From assembly GCF_963675585.1 (NCBI RefSeq), contig NZ_OY776414.1, positions 1,033,001 through 1,097,000 on the forward strand: 64,000 nt of DNA. The letters are read 5' to 3'. The notes beneath the pieces are model-generated. The model was not told the DNA's origin, searched no databases, and saw nothing but the letters and a program-made list of their open reading frames with translations. A program made the translations under genes and the position numbers. Below, piece after piece: positions 53,121 to 62,809 of this stretch (position 1 is its first letter; each line of letters opens with the position of its first letter). The DNA comes from an uncultured Draconibacterium sp. GTDB taxonomy: Bacteria > Bacteroidota > Bacteroidia > Bacteroidales > Prolixibacteraceae.

Positions 53121-53135
53121 CATTTGTTTTGCTTA

Positions 53136-55448
53136 TTATTCTTTCTTTGCTTCCTGCATAGGATTTGATCCGGAAAAACCACCCCGGCCATATCTTGATT
53201 TATACAACTGAAAACGCGAAGGTACCTGTTTCTCTGGCCAGAAATTATTCTCCATTTCGGTATCGGCTGTTTCTAAATACGGATCAAGCGTTATCTGTTT
53301 AACTTCCTTTTCAAACATAAATACTTTTGAAACTTCCTCGTTGTTTTTACGCCATATCTCAGCAGGAATTCTTAGAATCTCTTCTGTTCCATCCGTAAAG
53401 TCGAATTTTAAGATAAGTGGCATTACCAAACCACCAATGTTTTTGAAATCGATTTGATAAAAATTGTAATTGCTGTTCACCATATCTTTTTCCTCATCCG
53501 ATAACGATGAAAGGTATTTGTCGTATTGTTTTCTATCGGCTTCGGTTACTTTGTATTTGTCGTAAGTAGAGTAGAAATCAATGGCTTCCGGATTGTTTGA
53601 CAAATAAGTTTGATCTGCCAGCTTTTTATTCCGAATATCAGTTATAGCAACTTTTTCATCAGCCTCCTTTTTCTCCAGCGCTTTTTCAATTTCCGGATTT
53701 TGTGTATTTGGCTGATACCAGGTTACCTTCTCCATTGAAATGTCGCAGTGGTCGGTGGTGTAAAACCAACCTCTCCAAAACCAATCTAAATCCACTCCCG
53801 ATGCATCTTCCATCGTTCTGAAAAAATCAGCCGGGGTAGGGTGCTTAAACATCCAACGCTGGGCGTATTCTTTGTAAGCGTAGTCGAAAAGTTCGCGCCC
53901 CATAATGGTTTCGCGCAAAATGTTTAGTGCAACAGTAGGTTTACTGTAGGCATTGCTTCCAAGATTCCAAACCGATTCGGAATTGGTCATAATTGGAGAA
54001 ATAAACCTTTTGTCGCCTTTCATATAGGGAACAATTGTATAGGCTTTTCCCGATTGCGAAGGATAATTAGGTTCCCATTCCTGTTCGGTTAAAAACTGCA
54101 TGAATGTATTAAGTCCTTCGTCCATCCAGGTCCACTGGCGTTCGTCGGAGTTTACAATCATTGGGAAAAAGTTATGACCTACTTCGTGAATGATTACACC
54201 AATCATCGAGTATTTGGTACGTTCGCTATACGTTCCGTCACTTTCCGGGCGGCCACCATTAAAACAAATCATAGGATATTCCATCCCAATTTGTTTGGTA
54301 TGTACCGAAATGGCGACCGGATAAGGATAATCAAAGGTATGTTTCGAGTAAGTTTTAATGGTATGAGCAACCACGCGTGTTGAATATTGTTCCCAAAGCG
54401 GATTTCCTTCTTTTGGATAATACGACATGGCAAGCACTGTGCGGTCGCCAAAAGGCACTGCCATTGCATCCCAAATAAATTTCCTTGAGCTGGCAAATGC
54501 AAAATCTCTTACATTTTTAGCTTTAAAAATCCATGTCTTTTCTTTTTTCGATTTCGATTTTTCGGCATTCTCAGCATCTTTTTGCGAAACAATTACAACT
54601 GGTTTATCGCTTGATTTTTTTGCCTTCTGAAAGCTTTTGATTTGTTCAGAAGTTAGCACTTCATCAGCGTTTTGAAGCTCGCCGGTGGCTCCCACAATAT
54701 GATCGGCCGGAACGGTAAGTTTAACTTCAAAATCGCCAAAAGGCAATGTAAATTCTCCGGTTCCTAAAAACTGTTTGTGTTGCCAGCCTTCCACTTCGTT
54801 GTAAACTGCCATTCGCGGATAAAACTGTGCAATGGTGTACAAATAATTGTCCTCGCCTTCAAAATATTCGTAGCCCGAGCGACCGTGATCAGTCATACGA
54901 TTATTAACATTGTACCACCATTTTACCGAAAACGAAAAAGATTCTCCGGGTTTTAACGGTGCCGGCAAATCAATTCGCATCATTGTTTTATTTACAGTTG
55001 CAGGTAAATCTTTTCCTTTTGTATCTTTTACATAGTCGAGTTTAAATCCGCCATCAAAATTATTTTGCAGCCTTTTAAGTTGCGAAAACGAAATGCGGTC
55101 TTTCATTTCGGAAGTGCTTATTTTATAGGTATCCGAATTTTGTTCCCGAATGTTCTGATCGAGTTGCAACCAAATGTATTTTAATATATCGGGCGACTGG
55201 TTAAAATATGTGATTGTCTCTTCTCCGTATATGCGTTGATTCTCATCGTCCAGTTTAATGTCTATTTTGTAATTGGCTTTTTGCTGCCAATATTCGTGCC
55301 CGGGAGCTCCGGAAGCAGTTCGATATACATTAGGAGTTGCCAACTCTTGTTTTAGTTGCCTGAATTTGTTGAGATTAATGTTTTCCTGTGCAGATAAACT
55401 AAGTGTGATTGCTAATAAAAAGATAGATAATAAAAATTTATTTCTCAT
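53136..55448 (-). CDS. M1 family metallopeptidase
   Basis: A 770-residue zinc aminopeptidase-like protein with a signal peptide (MRNKFLLSIFLLAITLSLSA). The zinc site HEVGHNFFP (about 418) has the third ligand Glu 18 residues on (WMDEGLNTFM). The exopeptidase signature GAMEN is replaced by IGMEYPM, as in the Bacteroidota subgroup that is often annotated simply as M1. The C-terminal third after about 570 has an extended charged linker and a beta domain. It probably takes part in periplasmic peptide degradation. The divergent region and the HupE gene upstream are separate. Confidence 0.93.
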   Translation of the reverse strand: MRNKFLLSIFLLAITLSLSAQENINLNKFRQLKQELATPNVYRTASGAPGHEYWQQKANYKIDIKLDDENQRIYGEETITYFNQSPDILKYIWLQLDQNIREQNSDTYKISTSEMKDRISFSQLKRLQNNFDGGFKLDYVKDTKGKDLPATVNKTMMRIDLPAPLKPGESFSFSVKWWYNVNNRMTDHGRSGYEYFEGEDNYLYTIAQFYPRMAVYNEVEGWQHKQFLGTGEFTLPFGDFEVKLTVPADHIVGATGELQNADEVLTSEQIKSFQKAKKSSDKPVVIVSQKDAENAEKSKSKKEKTWIFKAKNVRDFAFASSRKFIWDAMAVPFGDRTVLAMSYYPKEGNPLWEQYSTRVVAHTIKTYSKHTFDYPYPVAISVHTKQIGMEYPMICFNGGRPESDGTYSERTKYSMIGVIIHEVGHNFFPMIVNSDERQWTWMDEGLNTFMQFLTEQEWEPNYPSQSGKAYTIVPYMKGDKRFISPIMTNSESVWNLGSNAYSKPTVALNILRETIMGRELFDYAYKEYAQRWMFKHPTPADFFRTMEDASGVDLDWFWRGWFYTTDHCDISMEKVTWYQPNTQNPEIEKALEKKEADEKVAITDIRNKKLADQTYLSNNPEAIDFYSTYDKYKVTEADRKQYDKYLSSLSDEEKDMVNSNYNFYQIDFKNIGGLVMPLILKFDFTDGTEEILRIPAEIWRKNNEEVSKVFMFEKEVKQITLDPYLETADTEMENNFWPEKQVPSRFQLYKSRYGRGGFSGSNPMQEAKKE

Positions 55449-55603
55449 TTTGAAAATAGATTACACGAAATGTTGTCAAATTGTATTTAAACCAAAATTA
55501 ATAATACTACGTATTTATTATATTTTTTACTCAACAAATTAACAAAGGTTAATAATTGTTTGTTGTACTCTGACCAAAATTATTCCGAATGGTTTAATCA
55601 AAA

Positions 55604-56182
55604 TTAGAACAATACTTTTCCAGTGTCCATAAGTAAAATCATAGCAATTCCGACTGCAATACCTGAAATAAATATGCGCCAAAAATTGTCACGTGCCTTA
55701 AATACATTTACTGTTAAAAGCAGGAGTAGGAAATAGGCGATTAAGATTACAATCTGTCCCAACTCAAGCCCGATATTAAAGGCCAGTAGCGGTGTAATTA
55801 TATTGGCTTCTCGGCCAAGCAATTCCTTCAGGTAATTTGAAAATCCCAATCCATGGATCAATCCAAAAAATAAAGTTACAATATAAATAAACCGGTTGTT
55901 GCGCGACTTAAAGGGGAGCACATTAGATAGGGCAGTAACTAATATGGTTGCCGGAATTAGAAATTCGATGATATCAGAAGGTATGCTTATGATTTTTAAT
56001 GTGGAAAGAGCCAGCGTTAATGAGTGTCCAATCGTAAAAGCGGTTACTAAAATCAGAACTTTTTTTAATTCTTTAATGCTGTATCCGGCGCAAAGTGCCA
56101 AAACAAAAACAATGTGATCGTACCCGTTAATATTAATAATATGTTGGAAACCCAACTTAAGGTACATCTCAAATAAACTCAT
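55604..56182 (-). CDS. HupE/UreJ family membrane protein
   Basis: A 192-residue protein with about six membrane segments. The HupE/UreJ_2 signature is present: GFQHIININGYDHIVFVLALC, then VTAFTIGHSLTLALS. Histidines in the first and second helices are conserved (FQHI, DHI, GHS). HupE members are implicated in nickel or cobalt permease roles next to hydrogenase and urease genes; here there is neither, and the neighbour is a DUF6702 gene starting on the opposite strand. The same pair is seen together in other Bacteroidota in my recollection, so the metal link is open. Confidence 0.85.
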   Translation of the reverse strand: MSLFEMYLKLGFQHIININGYDHIVFVLALCAGYSIKELKKVLILVTAFTIGHSLTLALSTLKIISIPSDIIEFLIPATILVTALSNVLPFKSRNNRFIYIVTLFFGLIHGLGFSNYLKELLGREANIITPLLAFNIGLELGQIVILIAYFLLLLLTVNVFKARDNFWRIFISGIAVGIAMILLMDTGKVLF

Positions 56183-56273
56183 AAAATTTATAAATTAGCC
56201 CAAAATTTGAAAAGGATGTAATCAACCAAAAGTGTTTAATTTTACTTTAAGTTGAAAATTTAAAAATATCGAG

Positions 56274-56780
56274 GTGAAAATAGGAAAAATATACATTATT
56301 CTGATCTTGGTTTCTGTGTTGAGTATAAAATCGGTTGGTGCGCACCCGTTTTATGTGAGTATTTGCCAGGTAGAATATAATAAAGAAACAAAGTCGTTGG
56401 AAATGGCGTTAAAGGTATTTGCCGATGATTTGTTGCTCGGCCTGGAAAATGAAGGGATTACAAAATTGTTTTTGGGTGAAGAAAAGGAAAATCCAAAAAC
56501 CGATGAATATATTTTTGACTACTTAAAATTGCAGATGAAATTTAAGATAAATCAAAAGGATGCTGAATTTAGTTATGTGGGGAAAGAAATGGAAAATTCA
56601 GTGGTATGGATTTACCTTGAAATTGTGAATGTGGATGATTTGCAAACGGCTGAAGTGGAGACTAAATTATTGACTGAAGTTAGGGAAACTCAGAATAACA
56701 TAGTTCAAATCAATAAGAACGGTGAGATTAAAAACATGCTTTTAAATAAAGATAAGACAGTTGATTCAGTGCAATTTTAA
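56274..56780 (+). CDS. DUF6702 family exported protein
   Basis: A 168-residue protein starting with GTG. It has a signal peptide cleaved near VGAHPF, after which the mature protein begins with HPFYVSICQVEYN. This start and the pattern LEMALKVFADDLLLGLE are characteristic of DUF6702 proteins. These are small periplasmic proteins of unknown role, commonly beside HupE-like and M1 peptidase genes. A link to metal uptake is a guess from context. It faces the HupE gene divergently across 91 nt. Confidence 0.8.
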   Translation: MKIGKIYIILILVSVLSIKSVGAHPFYVSICQVEYNKETKSLEMALKVFADDLLLGLENEGITKLFLGEEKENPKTDEYIFDYLKLQMKFKINQKDAEFSYVGKEMENSVVWIYLEIVNVDDLQTAEVETKLLTEVRETQNNIVQINKNGEIKNMLLNKDKTVDSVQF

Positions 56781-56827
56781 GTAATTCGTAAGAATTATGT
56801 TTAATTTGAAAATTAGCAATAAAATAC

Positions 56828-56857
56828 TTTGATGTCTTATTCATAGGATTATCTTTG
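56828..56857 (+). promoter_or_regulatory. Promoter of the HsmA-like / SUI1 pair
   Basis: TTTG (56828-56831), an 18-nt spacer and TATCTTTG (56850-56857) are an exact Bacteroidota -33/-7 match. The start codon lies 19 nt after. Confidence 0.75.
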
Positions 56858-56876
56858 TTACAGAAAAATATTATAT

Positions 56877-57257
56877 ATGAATCCATTGGCAATTGTTGGA
56901 GCATTTATAATAACCCTCTCACTGCTTTCGTATGGCATAGGAAGCATCTCACTTATTCGTTTTAAAATTGTTAGTTCAATTGTACTTATCTTTTTAAGTT
57001 TGGGTATTCTATTTGACATGGCGGCCATAACTTTAATGGTTTTGGGAGCAAAAGGATCACCTTTTACTGCTCATGGTATTGTAGGGTATTCTGCATTATT
57101 GGTGATGTTGGTAGATGCCGTGAGTGTTTGGAATATTTATATCAAACGTGGAATTGATGCACCTGTTAGAAAGAAATTGCTGAGATATACAAAGTTTGCT
57201 TATTTTTGGTGGGTGCTTGCGTATTTTACAGGCAGTTTATTAGTACTTTGGAGATAA
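56877..57257 (+). CDS. HsmA-like small membrane protein
   Basis: A 126-residue protein with four membrane helices (1-24, 28-52, 60-85, 104-126). It resembles the HsmA family (TIGR03987): SLGILFDMAAITLMVLGAKGSPFTAHGIVGYSALLVMLVDAV matches the family's central FDTTGT...HGITG...VHA segment. No biochemical role is assigned to the family. It is followed after 3 nt by the SUI1 gene and shares its promoter. Confidence 0.75.
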   Translation: MNPLAIVGAFIITLSLLSYGIGSISLIRFKIVSSIVLIFLSLGILFDMAAITLMVLGAKGSPFTAHGIVGYSALLVMLVDAVSVWNIYIKRGIDAPVRKKLLRYTKFAYFWWVLAYFTGSLLVLWR

Positions 57258-57260
57258 ATT

Positions 57261-57605
57261 ATGGCAAACGATTGGAAAGAACGATTAGGAATGGTTTATT
57301 CAACCAATTCCGATTACGAATTTAATACGGGTGATGACGAGGTTGAAGAGACTTTGCCTCCGCAGCAACAAAACCTGCGAGTAATGCTCGACCGGAAAAA
57401 ACGGAAGGGCAAGGCTGTTACTTTGGTTACCGGTTTTGTTGGTGATGCTGAAGATTTGAAAGATTTGGGCAAAATTCTTAAATCGAAATGTGGAGTAGGA
57501 GGAACTGTTAAAGATGGGGAAATTCTTATTCAAGGTGATTTTTGCCAACGAGTTATGGATATTTTAAAAAATGAAGGTTACAAAGTGAAACGATCGGGAG
57601 GATAA
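57261..57605 (+). CDS. yciH: SUI1/eIF1 family translation factor (YciH)
   Basis: A 114-residue protein. The N-terminal 45 residues are a polar tail; the rest is the SUI1 fold with [35 protein letters not shown] and [27 protein letters not shown]. Bacterial homologues bind the ribosome and can influence start selection; they are dispensable in E. coli. The ATG is 3 bp from the preceding stop codon, so it forms an operon with the membrane protein gene. A strong terminator follows. Confidence 0.93.
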   Translation: MANDWKERLGMVYSTNSDYEFNTGDDEVEETLPPQQQNLRVMLDRKKRKGKAVTLVTGFVGDAEDLKDLGKILKSKCGVGGTVKDGEILIQGDFCQRVMDILKNEGYKVKRSGG

Positions 57606-57625
57606 AAGCAATTTTGGCAATATAC

Positions 57626-57663
57626 AAAGAGAGGACTTTCAGCTGAAAATCCTCTCTTTTTAT
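57626..57663. terminator. Terminator between convergent yciH and hybrid kinase genes
   Basis: A 10-bp stem, AAAGAGAGGA (57626-57635) with TCCTCTCTTT (57650-57659), continues inward as a further imperfect stem (TTTCA/TGAAA). T runs lie at the right end and A runs at the left, so it may serve both directions. Confidence 0.8.
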
Positions 57664-57689
57664 ATTTGAGCCAGTTTATTAGCAGAGAT

Positions 57690-60170
57690 TTAATCTGAGG
57701 CAAATCGTTCAGCCAGTATACTAATCAATTCTTCCTTATTAATTGGTTTTAGCAGAAAGTCGTTGCAGCCGGCTTCAATTGTTTTAACACGGTAACCGTC
57801 TTTTGCAAACGCTGTTTGAGCAATTATAAAAACATCCTGGTTCATTTTTCTGATTTGGCGTGTAGCTTCCAGACCGCTTATTCCAGGCATTTTCATATCC
57901 ATAAGAATAACATTGGTGTCTGGGTTTGATTTAATCAATTCAATGGTATCGTTTCCATTTGTTGCAAACAATACTGTTTTTGCTATTCCTTTCACCAGTA
58001 AACTCAAATATGTTGCAGAAATGTTGTCGTCTTCAGCAATTATTATTCTTAGTTTTCCGGAAGGAATTTCAGCATTTGATCGCTCTTTTACCGGCGGAGT
58101 TTCCAGTTCTGGTTTTTGAATAACAGGAAGGTGTACCACAAAACTTGTTCCCTCACCAAGCGTCGATTTCATTTTGATAGTACCTTTCAGCATTTCTACG
58201 TAACCTTTGGTTATCGATAAACCAAGTCCGGATCCTTCATAGCCTCTGGTAGTGGAAATGTCAGCCTGAACAAAATAGTTAAAAATCGACTTTTGTTTGT
58301 TCTCCGGAATTCCCATTCCGGTATCTGTCACAAATATTTCTAACCCGTTTGCTGAAAAAGAATATCCAAAAGTAATTTTTCCTTCTTTTGTAAATTTTAA
58401 TGCATTCTTAATCAGATTATTTACGATGGAATTTATTTTGTAATTATCAGTAGAAAATAGATGCTCAGTAGTAATTGCAGGAAGTTCGAGGACAAATTTT
58501 AATCCCTTTTTTTCAGCCTCCGGTAAAAAGAACCGATACCAGTCGTGCATAATTTGTTTGATATTTACCTGGTCGATGTGAACGGTTTCAACACCGGATT
58601 CAATTTTGGAGATATCAATAATACTGTTGATTGTAGAGAGCATTCGCTCGCCACTTTTTTGAATAATATTTATAAAACCAAGTTGTTCTTCTGTTGAATA
58701 CTTTTGCGATTTCAGCAGGTCTGCAAATCCGAGTATACCGTTCATCGGTGTTCTTATTTCGTGACTCATGTTGGCCAAAAACGCTGATTTTAAATGGTCG
58801 CTTTCTTCGGCTTGCTGTTTTGCTTTTAGTAATTCAAGTTCTTTGTTTTTACGTTCGGTAATATCATGTATTATACCCTGAATGGCGAGCTCATCTTCCA
58901 GCTCGATAAAAGTAACAGATACTTCCAGATAAAGCCTTTCATTTGTTTTTGTAATGCCCGTAAATTCAATATTTTGCGATGCTTTACTGTATTCTAAAAT
59001 GTTTTGGTGGTATTTTTTTATTTTGTCACGGAATTCAGGTGCGACCATCGTTAAAAAATCGAAATCAGGATGTAGCAATTCATTTTGACTATACCCAAAC
59101 AAATCTTCAAGTTTTTTATTAACCAATGTAAATTTACCCCGGTGTAAAATGTAAATCGCATCGGTTGAATTTTCGATAAGCGAACGGTAACGTTTTTCGT
59201 TATTACGAATTATAGTTGTGGCTTTGTAAACTTGTTTTCGAAGATTGGTTAACCAAAGCCACATAATTAGAATTGTAAATAAAGTAATACCCGATAAAAT
59301 CAGAACTGCATAAACAATCTTCATCGAAATATTAATAGGAACATTGTAAATCCATTTTCTGTATATTTCTTTTTGTCGTGATACCGGAATCTGGTCAACC
59401 GCCTTATCCACAATTTCATAAAGTTTTGGATTTTTTATTGAAACGGCAGCAGCCATCCGATTTATATAACCGCTTTCTCCTGCTATTTTTAAGTTAAAAA
59501 GTCCTTCTTCTTCAATAAGATATGTGCTGTTTATCTGGCCAATTAACATGGCATCATACGTGCCCGAAGATACTGCCCTTAATCCACTCAGATCCGATTC
59601 TACTTCGTTTGCCTGCAATTTTGGATGGTGAAGTTTTAGATATTCCTTTACGGCATAATCCTCTGTAACACAAAAAGAGGTGTTGCGAAGATCATTCATG
59701 TTCAGAATCTTAGCATCTTTGCGAGTTACAATTACATACGGAATTTTTAAAAACGAATTGGTAAAACGCAGGAACTTTTCGCGCTCGCTGGTTCGTGCAA
59801 TTCCAACAATTATGAAATTTTCCGATTGTTCTGCGAAATCCAACAGTTTGCTCCAGGTTTCGATGTGTTTTATTTGAAAATCAGTATTTAGCGTTTTTTC
59901 AAGTTCCGCTGAAAAATCGACTAATAATCCTGTGTATTGGTTGTTTTCGTTGTAAAATGCATCCGGTGGAGCTGAATATCCAAATGGGATAACAATTTTT
60001 TCAGCATTTTCTTTCAACCATTGTTTTTCTTCGTTGGTGAATTCCGAATTGGATTGTATGCATGAACTTAAAACAAGAACAATCAGAAAATACAGCATTT
60101 TCGTTGTTAAACGAAAAACCGGTATTTGAGATGATTCTGTAGTATGATTGAATTTCGAAATGGATTTCAA
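57690..60170 (-). CDS. Hybrid sensor histidine kinase with SBP_bac_3-like sensor
   Basis: An 826-residue protein. The ATG at 60170 and the one at 60098 (giving MLYFLIVLVLSSC, a lipoprotein-like or membrane start) are both possible. Residues about 48-265 form a periplasmic amino-acid-type substrate-binding domain (FNENNQYTGLLVDFSAELEKTL and ARTSEREKFLRFTNSFLK-like). A membrane helix follows (about 283-308), then a PAS domain with PAC tail (325-445), HisKA with His in FLANMSHEIRTPMNG (about 468), HATPase_c (NLIKNALKFT, GMGIPENK, GSGLGLSI) and a C-terminal receiver with phospho-Asp in VILMDMKMPG (about 757). It senses a small ligand, probably an amino acid or similar. It reads as a single gene. 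Confidence 0.93.
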   Translation of the reverse strand: MKSISKFNHTTESSQIPVFRLTTKMLYFLIVLVLSSCIQSNSEFTNEEKQWLKENAEKIVIPFGYSAPPDAFYNENNQYTGLLVDFSAELEKTLNTDFQIKHIETWSKLLDFAEQSENFIIVGIARTSEREKFLRFTNSFLKIPYVIVTRKDAKILNMNDLRNTSFCVTEDYAVKEYLKLHHPKLQANEVESDLSGLRAVSSGTYDAMLIGQINSTYLIEEEGLFNLKIAGESGYINRMAAAVSIKNPKLYEIVDKAVDQIPVSRQKEIYRKWIYNVPINISMKIVYAVLILSGITLFTILIMWLWLTNLRKQVYKATTIIRNNEKRYRSLIENSTDAIYILHRGKFTLVNKKLEDLFGYSQNELLHPDFDFLTMVAPEFRDKIKKYHQNILEYSKASQNIEFTGITKTNERLYLEVSVTFIELEDELAIQGIIHDITERKNKELELLKAKQQAEESDHLKSAFLANMSHEIRTPMNGILGFADLLKSQKYSTEEQLGFINIIQKSGERMLSTINSIIDISKIESGVETVHIDQVNIKQIMHDWYRFFLPEAEKKGLKFVLELPAITTEHLFSTDNYKINSIVNNLIKNALKFTKEGKITFGYSFSANGLEIFVTDTGMGIPENKQKSIFNYFVQADISTTRGYEGSGLGLSITKGYVEMLKGTIKMKSTLGEGTSFVVHLPVIQKPELETPPVKERSNAEIPSGKLRIIIAEDDNISATYLSLLVKGIAKTVLFATNGNDTIELIKSNPDTNVILMDMKMPGISGLEATRQIRKMNQDVFIIAQTAFAKDGYRVKTIEAGCNDFLLKPINKEELISILAERFASD

Positions 60171-60293
60171 CTTAATTATGGTTTTAGAGTTCTGCTAATT
60201 TAGTTAACCAATTACAAAAACAAGTGCTCTGTATTCATGTTTCTAACTTCACCTAAAGTTAAATATATTTCGAAAATAAAAAATTAAAGTTTT

Positions 60294-60327
60294 GAGCAAA
60301 AAAAAGGCCTCTGTGCAGAGACCTTTT
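60294..60327 (-). terminator. Terminator of rplS
   Basis: Read on the minus strand, AAAGGTCTCTG pairs with CAGAGGCCTTT with one mismatch in the middle, followed by eight T. Confidence 0.8.
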
Positions 60328-60345
60328 TTAGTATGATAATTCTTT

Positions 60346-60693
60346 CTAGAATCTTTTTTCTTTGATACGAGCTTTTTTACCAGTAAGATTACGTAAGTAA
60401 AAAATTCTTTTACGACGAACACTACCGTGTTTGTTCACTTCAATACTGTCGATGAAAGGAGAGTTAATTGGAAAAATTCTTTCTACTCCAATATTTCCAG
60501 ACATTTTACGAATAGTGAATGTTCTTGTAGAACCGCTTCCACGTAACTGAATAACTACACCACGGAAATTCTGAATCCTTTCTTTGTTACCCTCCTTAAT
60601 TTTGTAACTAACAGTGATTGTGTCTCCCGCACCGAAATTTGGGTAGTCATTTTCTACCGCGAATTCCTTTTCTACTAATTTAATTAAATCCAT
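60346..60693 (-). CDS. rplS: 50S ribosomal protein L19
   Basis: 115 residues, the normal L19 length. L19 sits at the 30S-50S interface. Typical segments: [26 protein letters not shown], then [25 protein letters not shown] and [21 protein letters not shown]. It is alone, not in the rpsP-rimM-trmD-rplS operon seen in many bacteria. A textbook Bacteroidota promoter is upstream; the 5' UTR of about 68 nt could carry ribosomal-protein regulation, but I saw no known element. Confidence 0.98.
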   Translation of the reverse strand: MDLIKLVEKEFAVENDYPNFGAGDTITVSYKIKEGNKERIQNFRGVVIQLRGSGSTRTFTIRKMSGNIGVERIFPINSPFIDSIEVNKHGSVRRKRIFYLRNLTGKKARIKEKRF

Positions 60694-60767
60694 TTTATTT
60701 TCTTTTTTAATAAGTTGGCAATGTAAAACGTCCTGTTAACGAATCAGAGATTGCTTAAAATCGGCTG

Positions 60768-60797
60768 CAAAAATAGTATTTTTTTTATTACGCCAAA
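60768..60797 (-). promoter_or_regulatory. Promoter of rplS
   Basis: On the minus strand TTTG (60794-60797), an 18-nt spacer and TATTTTTG (60768-60775) form an exact consensus match, the same spacing as at 56828-56857. Confidence 0.8.
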
Positions 60798-60932
60798 CAC
60801 ATATTTCCATGTATTTTAATCAAATCGTTTGATTTTCAATAAAAGTACAGCTCTTTCTGAAATCATATAACACGATTTAACCGCGAACACCAACCACCAA
60901 CTAACAACAAATAACTAAAAACCGTTAATTAA

Positions 60933-62621
60933 TTAGTGACTGCTTCCGGTAACTTTAAAATGATCGCCTGTTGCATTTACAATTGCTTTGTACCACCAGT
61001 CGGGGTAACCTGCAAAAATTGGAGATGCCGGCATGCCGGTTTCGGTACGTTCAAATTTACCGTCTTTTTCGCGTTTTATATTTCCATCGGTATATTTTAC
61101 CATTAAATATTGTCCCAATTTTTTCCAGTGCTTGGTTGCATTGTTGGCTTCGTTAACCGAATATTGCGTGATAAATTTACGGGCTTGTTTTTTTCCTTTG
61201 TTTGTATACAAGTCTTCTGCAGCCTTGTCAATAACAGGAATGTAGGCTACAAATTTGTCTTCCAACTCTTTTTGAACCAACTGTATGTCCTGAATCATAT
61301 CGCTGTAACGCAGGTAAGCATAGTTGGCCACTGTGCTGAATGTCCAAAATGCTGAAGTCTCACTGAACGTTAACATGTCGCCGTTGCCAACTTTAAAACA
61401 TTCCGGAATCTCTGTTATTCCACAATACATAGGTACATAACAAGTGCTGTACGCGTCGTCAACACCAAACCAAAGTATTCCACCAATTGGATCGGGCAGC
61501 CAGTTACGGCTTTGTGCCACAAACGAAAATCCGGTTTGTTGAGTTGAAATTGCTCTTTCGTTGCAGTATTCAACCGAATCAACTTTCCAGGTTAAACCAC
61601 GCCAGCGGTATGGCAATTGATATGGCCCGGCACCAATGTCTTGTGTCATATCCAAATCAGTACCTTCAAAGTGGTCACGCATCATTCCCATTACATCCTG
61701 AACCGAAAGTTGTTTGTTGGGCTTTACCCACAAGGGCATACGATTGGTTGGGAAGTTGTTTTCTCCGCCATGTTCCACTGTTCCTTTGGCATATTCGGTA
61801 TAGCTTTGCATTCCACTGGCCACCTTGTTAAAACCTGCCCAAACCCGAGCGTCGCAAAAACGTGCCCCACCAAAATCAACCGGAGCATAAACATCCGAAA
61901 AACTAAAATCTTTGTTTGTTCCTTTGTACCATCCTTTTTCGCGGGCAAACGAAATTACATCTTTTGCATATAGACAGTTTTTCGAATCACTTAAAGGAAA
62001 TGTAGTAATACGTGCCTGATTGGCATGGCCGCTTATAAAACCATCGGGAATACGTTGTGCCACCCAAACAGCACCTTTTTCACCTTCACCTTTTCCAATC
62101 ATTTCCAGAATCCATACTTCTTCCGGATCAGAAATAGAAAAGGACTCGCCCGAACTGTAGTACCCGAATTCTGCAACAAGGTCGGTCATAACCTGAATAG
62201 CCTCGCGGGCAGTTTTGGCACGCTGTAAGGTTACATATATTAAACTTCCGTAATCCATAATTGCTCCACTTTGGCTTGCCAATTCACTTCGTCCGCCATA
62301 AGTAGTTTCGCCAATGGCTACCTGAAACTCATTCATATTTCCAATTACACTGTAGGTGTGTGCCGGTTGAGGAATTTCTCCCAAATATGTTCCAGTGTCC
62401 CACTCATAAATTTTACGCATGGCTCCTTCAGGATAGTCGGCAGCCGGCTGGTAATACAATTCGCCATAAAGGGTATGCGAGTCGGCAGCATAAGTTATCA
62501 TTGTTGATCCATCGATGCTGGCCCCTTTTGTTATTAAAAAGTTGGTGCAGGCAGTAGAAACTTGCTGGTTTATAATCAGGAATGAAATAATTAACATTCC
62601 AAGCATGGAAATTCTCTTCAT
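60933..62621 (-). CDS. C69 family dipeptidase
   Basis: A 562-residue N-terminal-nucleophile hydrolase. Signal peptide to TA; the first residue of the mature protein would be Cys25 (TACTNFLITKGASIDGST), the catalytic N-terminal Cys of PepD/C69 enzymes. Other family features are ITYAADSHTLYGE, GNMNEFQVAIGETTYGGR and DPEEVWILEMIGKGEGEKGAVWVAQRIPDGFISGHANQARI. It cleaves dipeptides, and with the M1, S46, M20 and M48 genes it adds to a peptide-using profile. A TATCTTTG box (minus strand, 62653-62660) precedes it. Confidence 0.92.
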   Translation of the reverse strand: MKRISMLGMLIISFLIINQQVSTACTNFLITKGASIDGSTMITYAADSHTLYGELYYQPAADYPEGAMRKIYEWDTGTYLGEIPQPAHTYSVIGNMNEFQVAIGETTYGGRSELASQSGAIMDYGSLIYVTLQRAKTAREAIQVMTDLVAEFGYYSSGESFSISDPEEVWILEMIGKGEGEKGAVWVAQRIPDGFISGHANQARITTFPLSDSKNCLYAKDVISFAREKGWYKGTNKDFSFSDVYAPVDFGGARFCDARVWAGFNKVASGMQSYTEYAKGTVEHGGENNFPTNRMPLWVKPNKQLSVQDVMGMMRDHFEGTDLDMTQDIGAGPYQLPYRWRGLTWKVDSVEYCNERAISTQQTGFSFVAQSRNWLPDPIGGILWFGVDDAYSTCYVPMYCGITEIPECFKVGNGDMLTFSETSAFWTFSTVANYAYLRYSDMIQDIQLVQKELEDKFVAYIPVIDKAAEDLYTNKGKKQARKFITQYSVNEANNATKHWKKLGQYLMVKYTDGNIKREKDGKFERTETGMPASPIFAGYPDWWYKAIVNATGDHFKVTGSSH

Positions 62622-62761
62622 TGTACAGTTTGTTTTATTTTTAAGAATGGAACAAAGATAATTAAATCGTATTTGCTTTGTATGATATTTGTTATTAGTA
62701 AACTATGTAATCATGATGTTGTTCAATATGCAATTGCCAAATGGAATTTTGTACACGGAAG

Positions 62762-62802
62762 TAAAAGAAAAGGATTCCATCTTTTCTAAAAAATGAAATC
62801 CT
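62762..62802 (-). terminator. Terminator of the PLP enzyme gene
   Basis: Read on the minus strand, AGGATTTCAT pairs with ATGGAATCCT with one G-T wobble, followed by TTTCTTTT. It lies just after the stop codon. Confidence 0.75.
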
Positions 62803-62809
62803 AATATAC

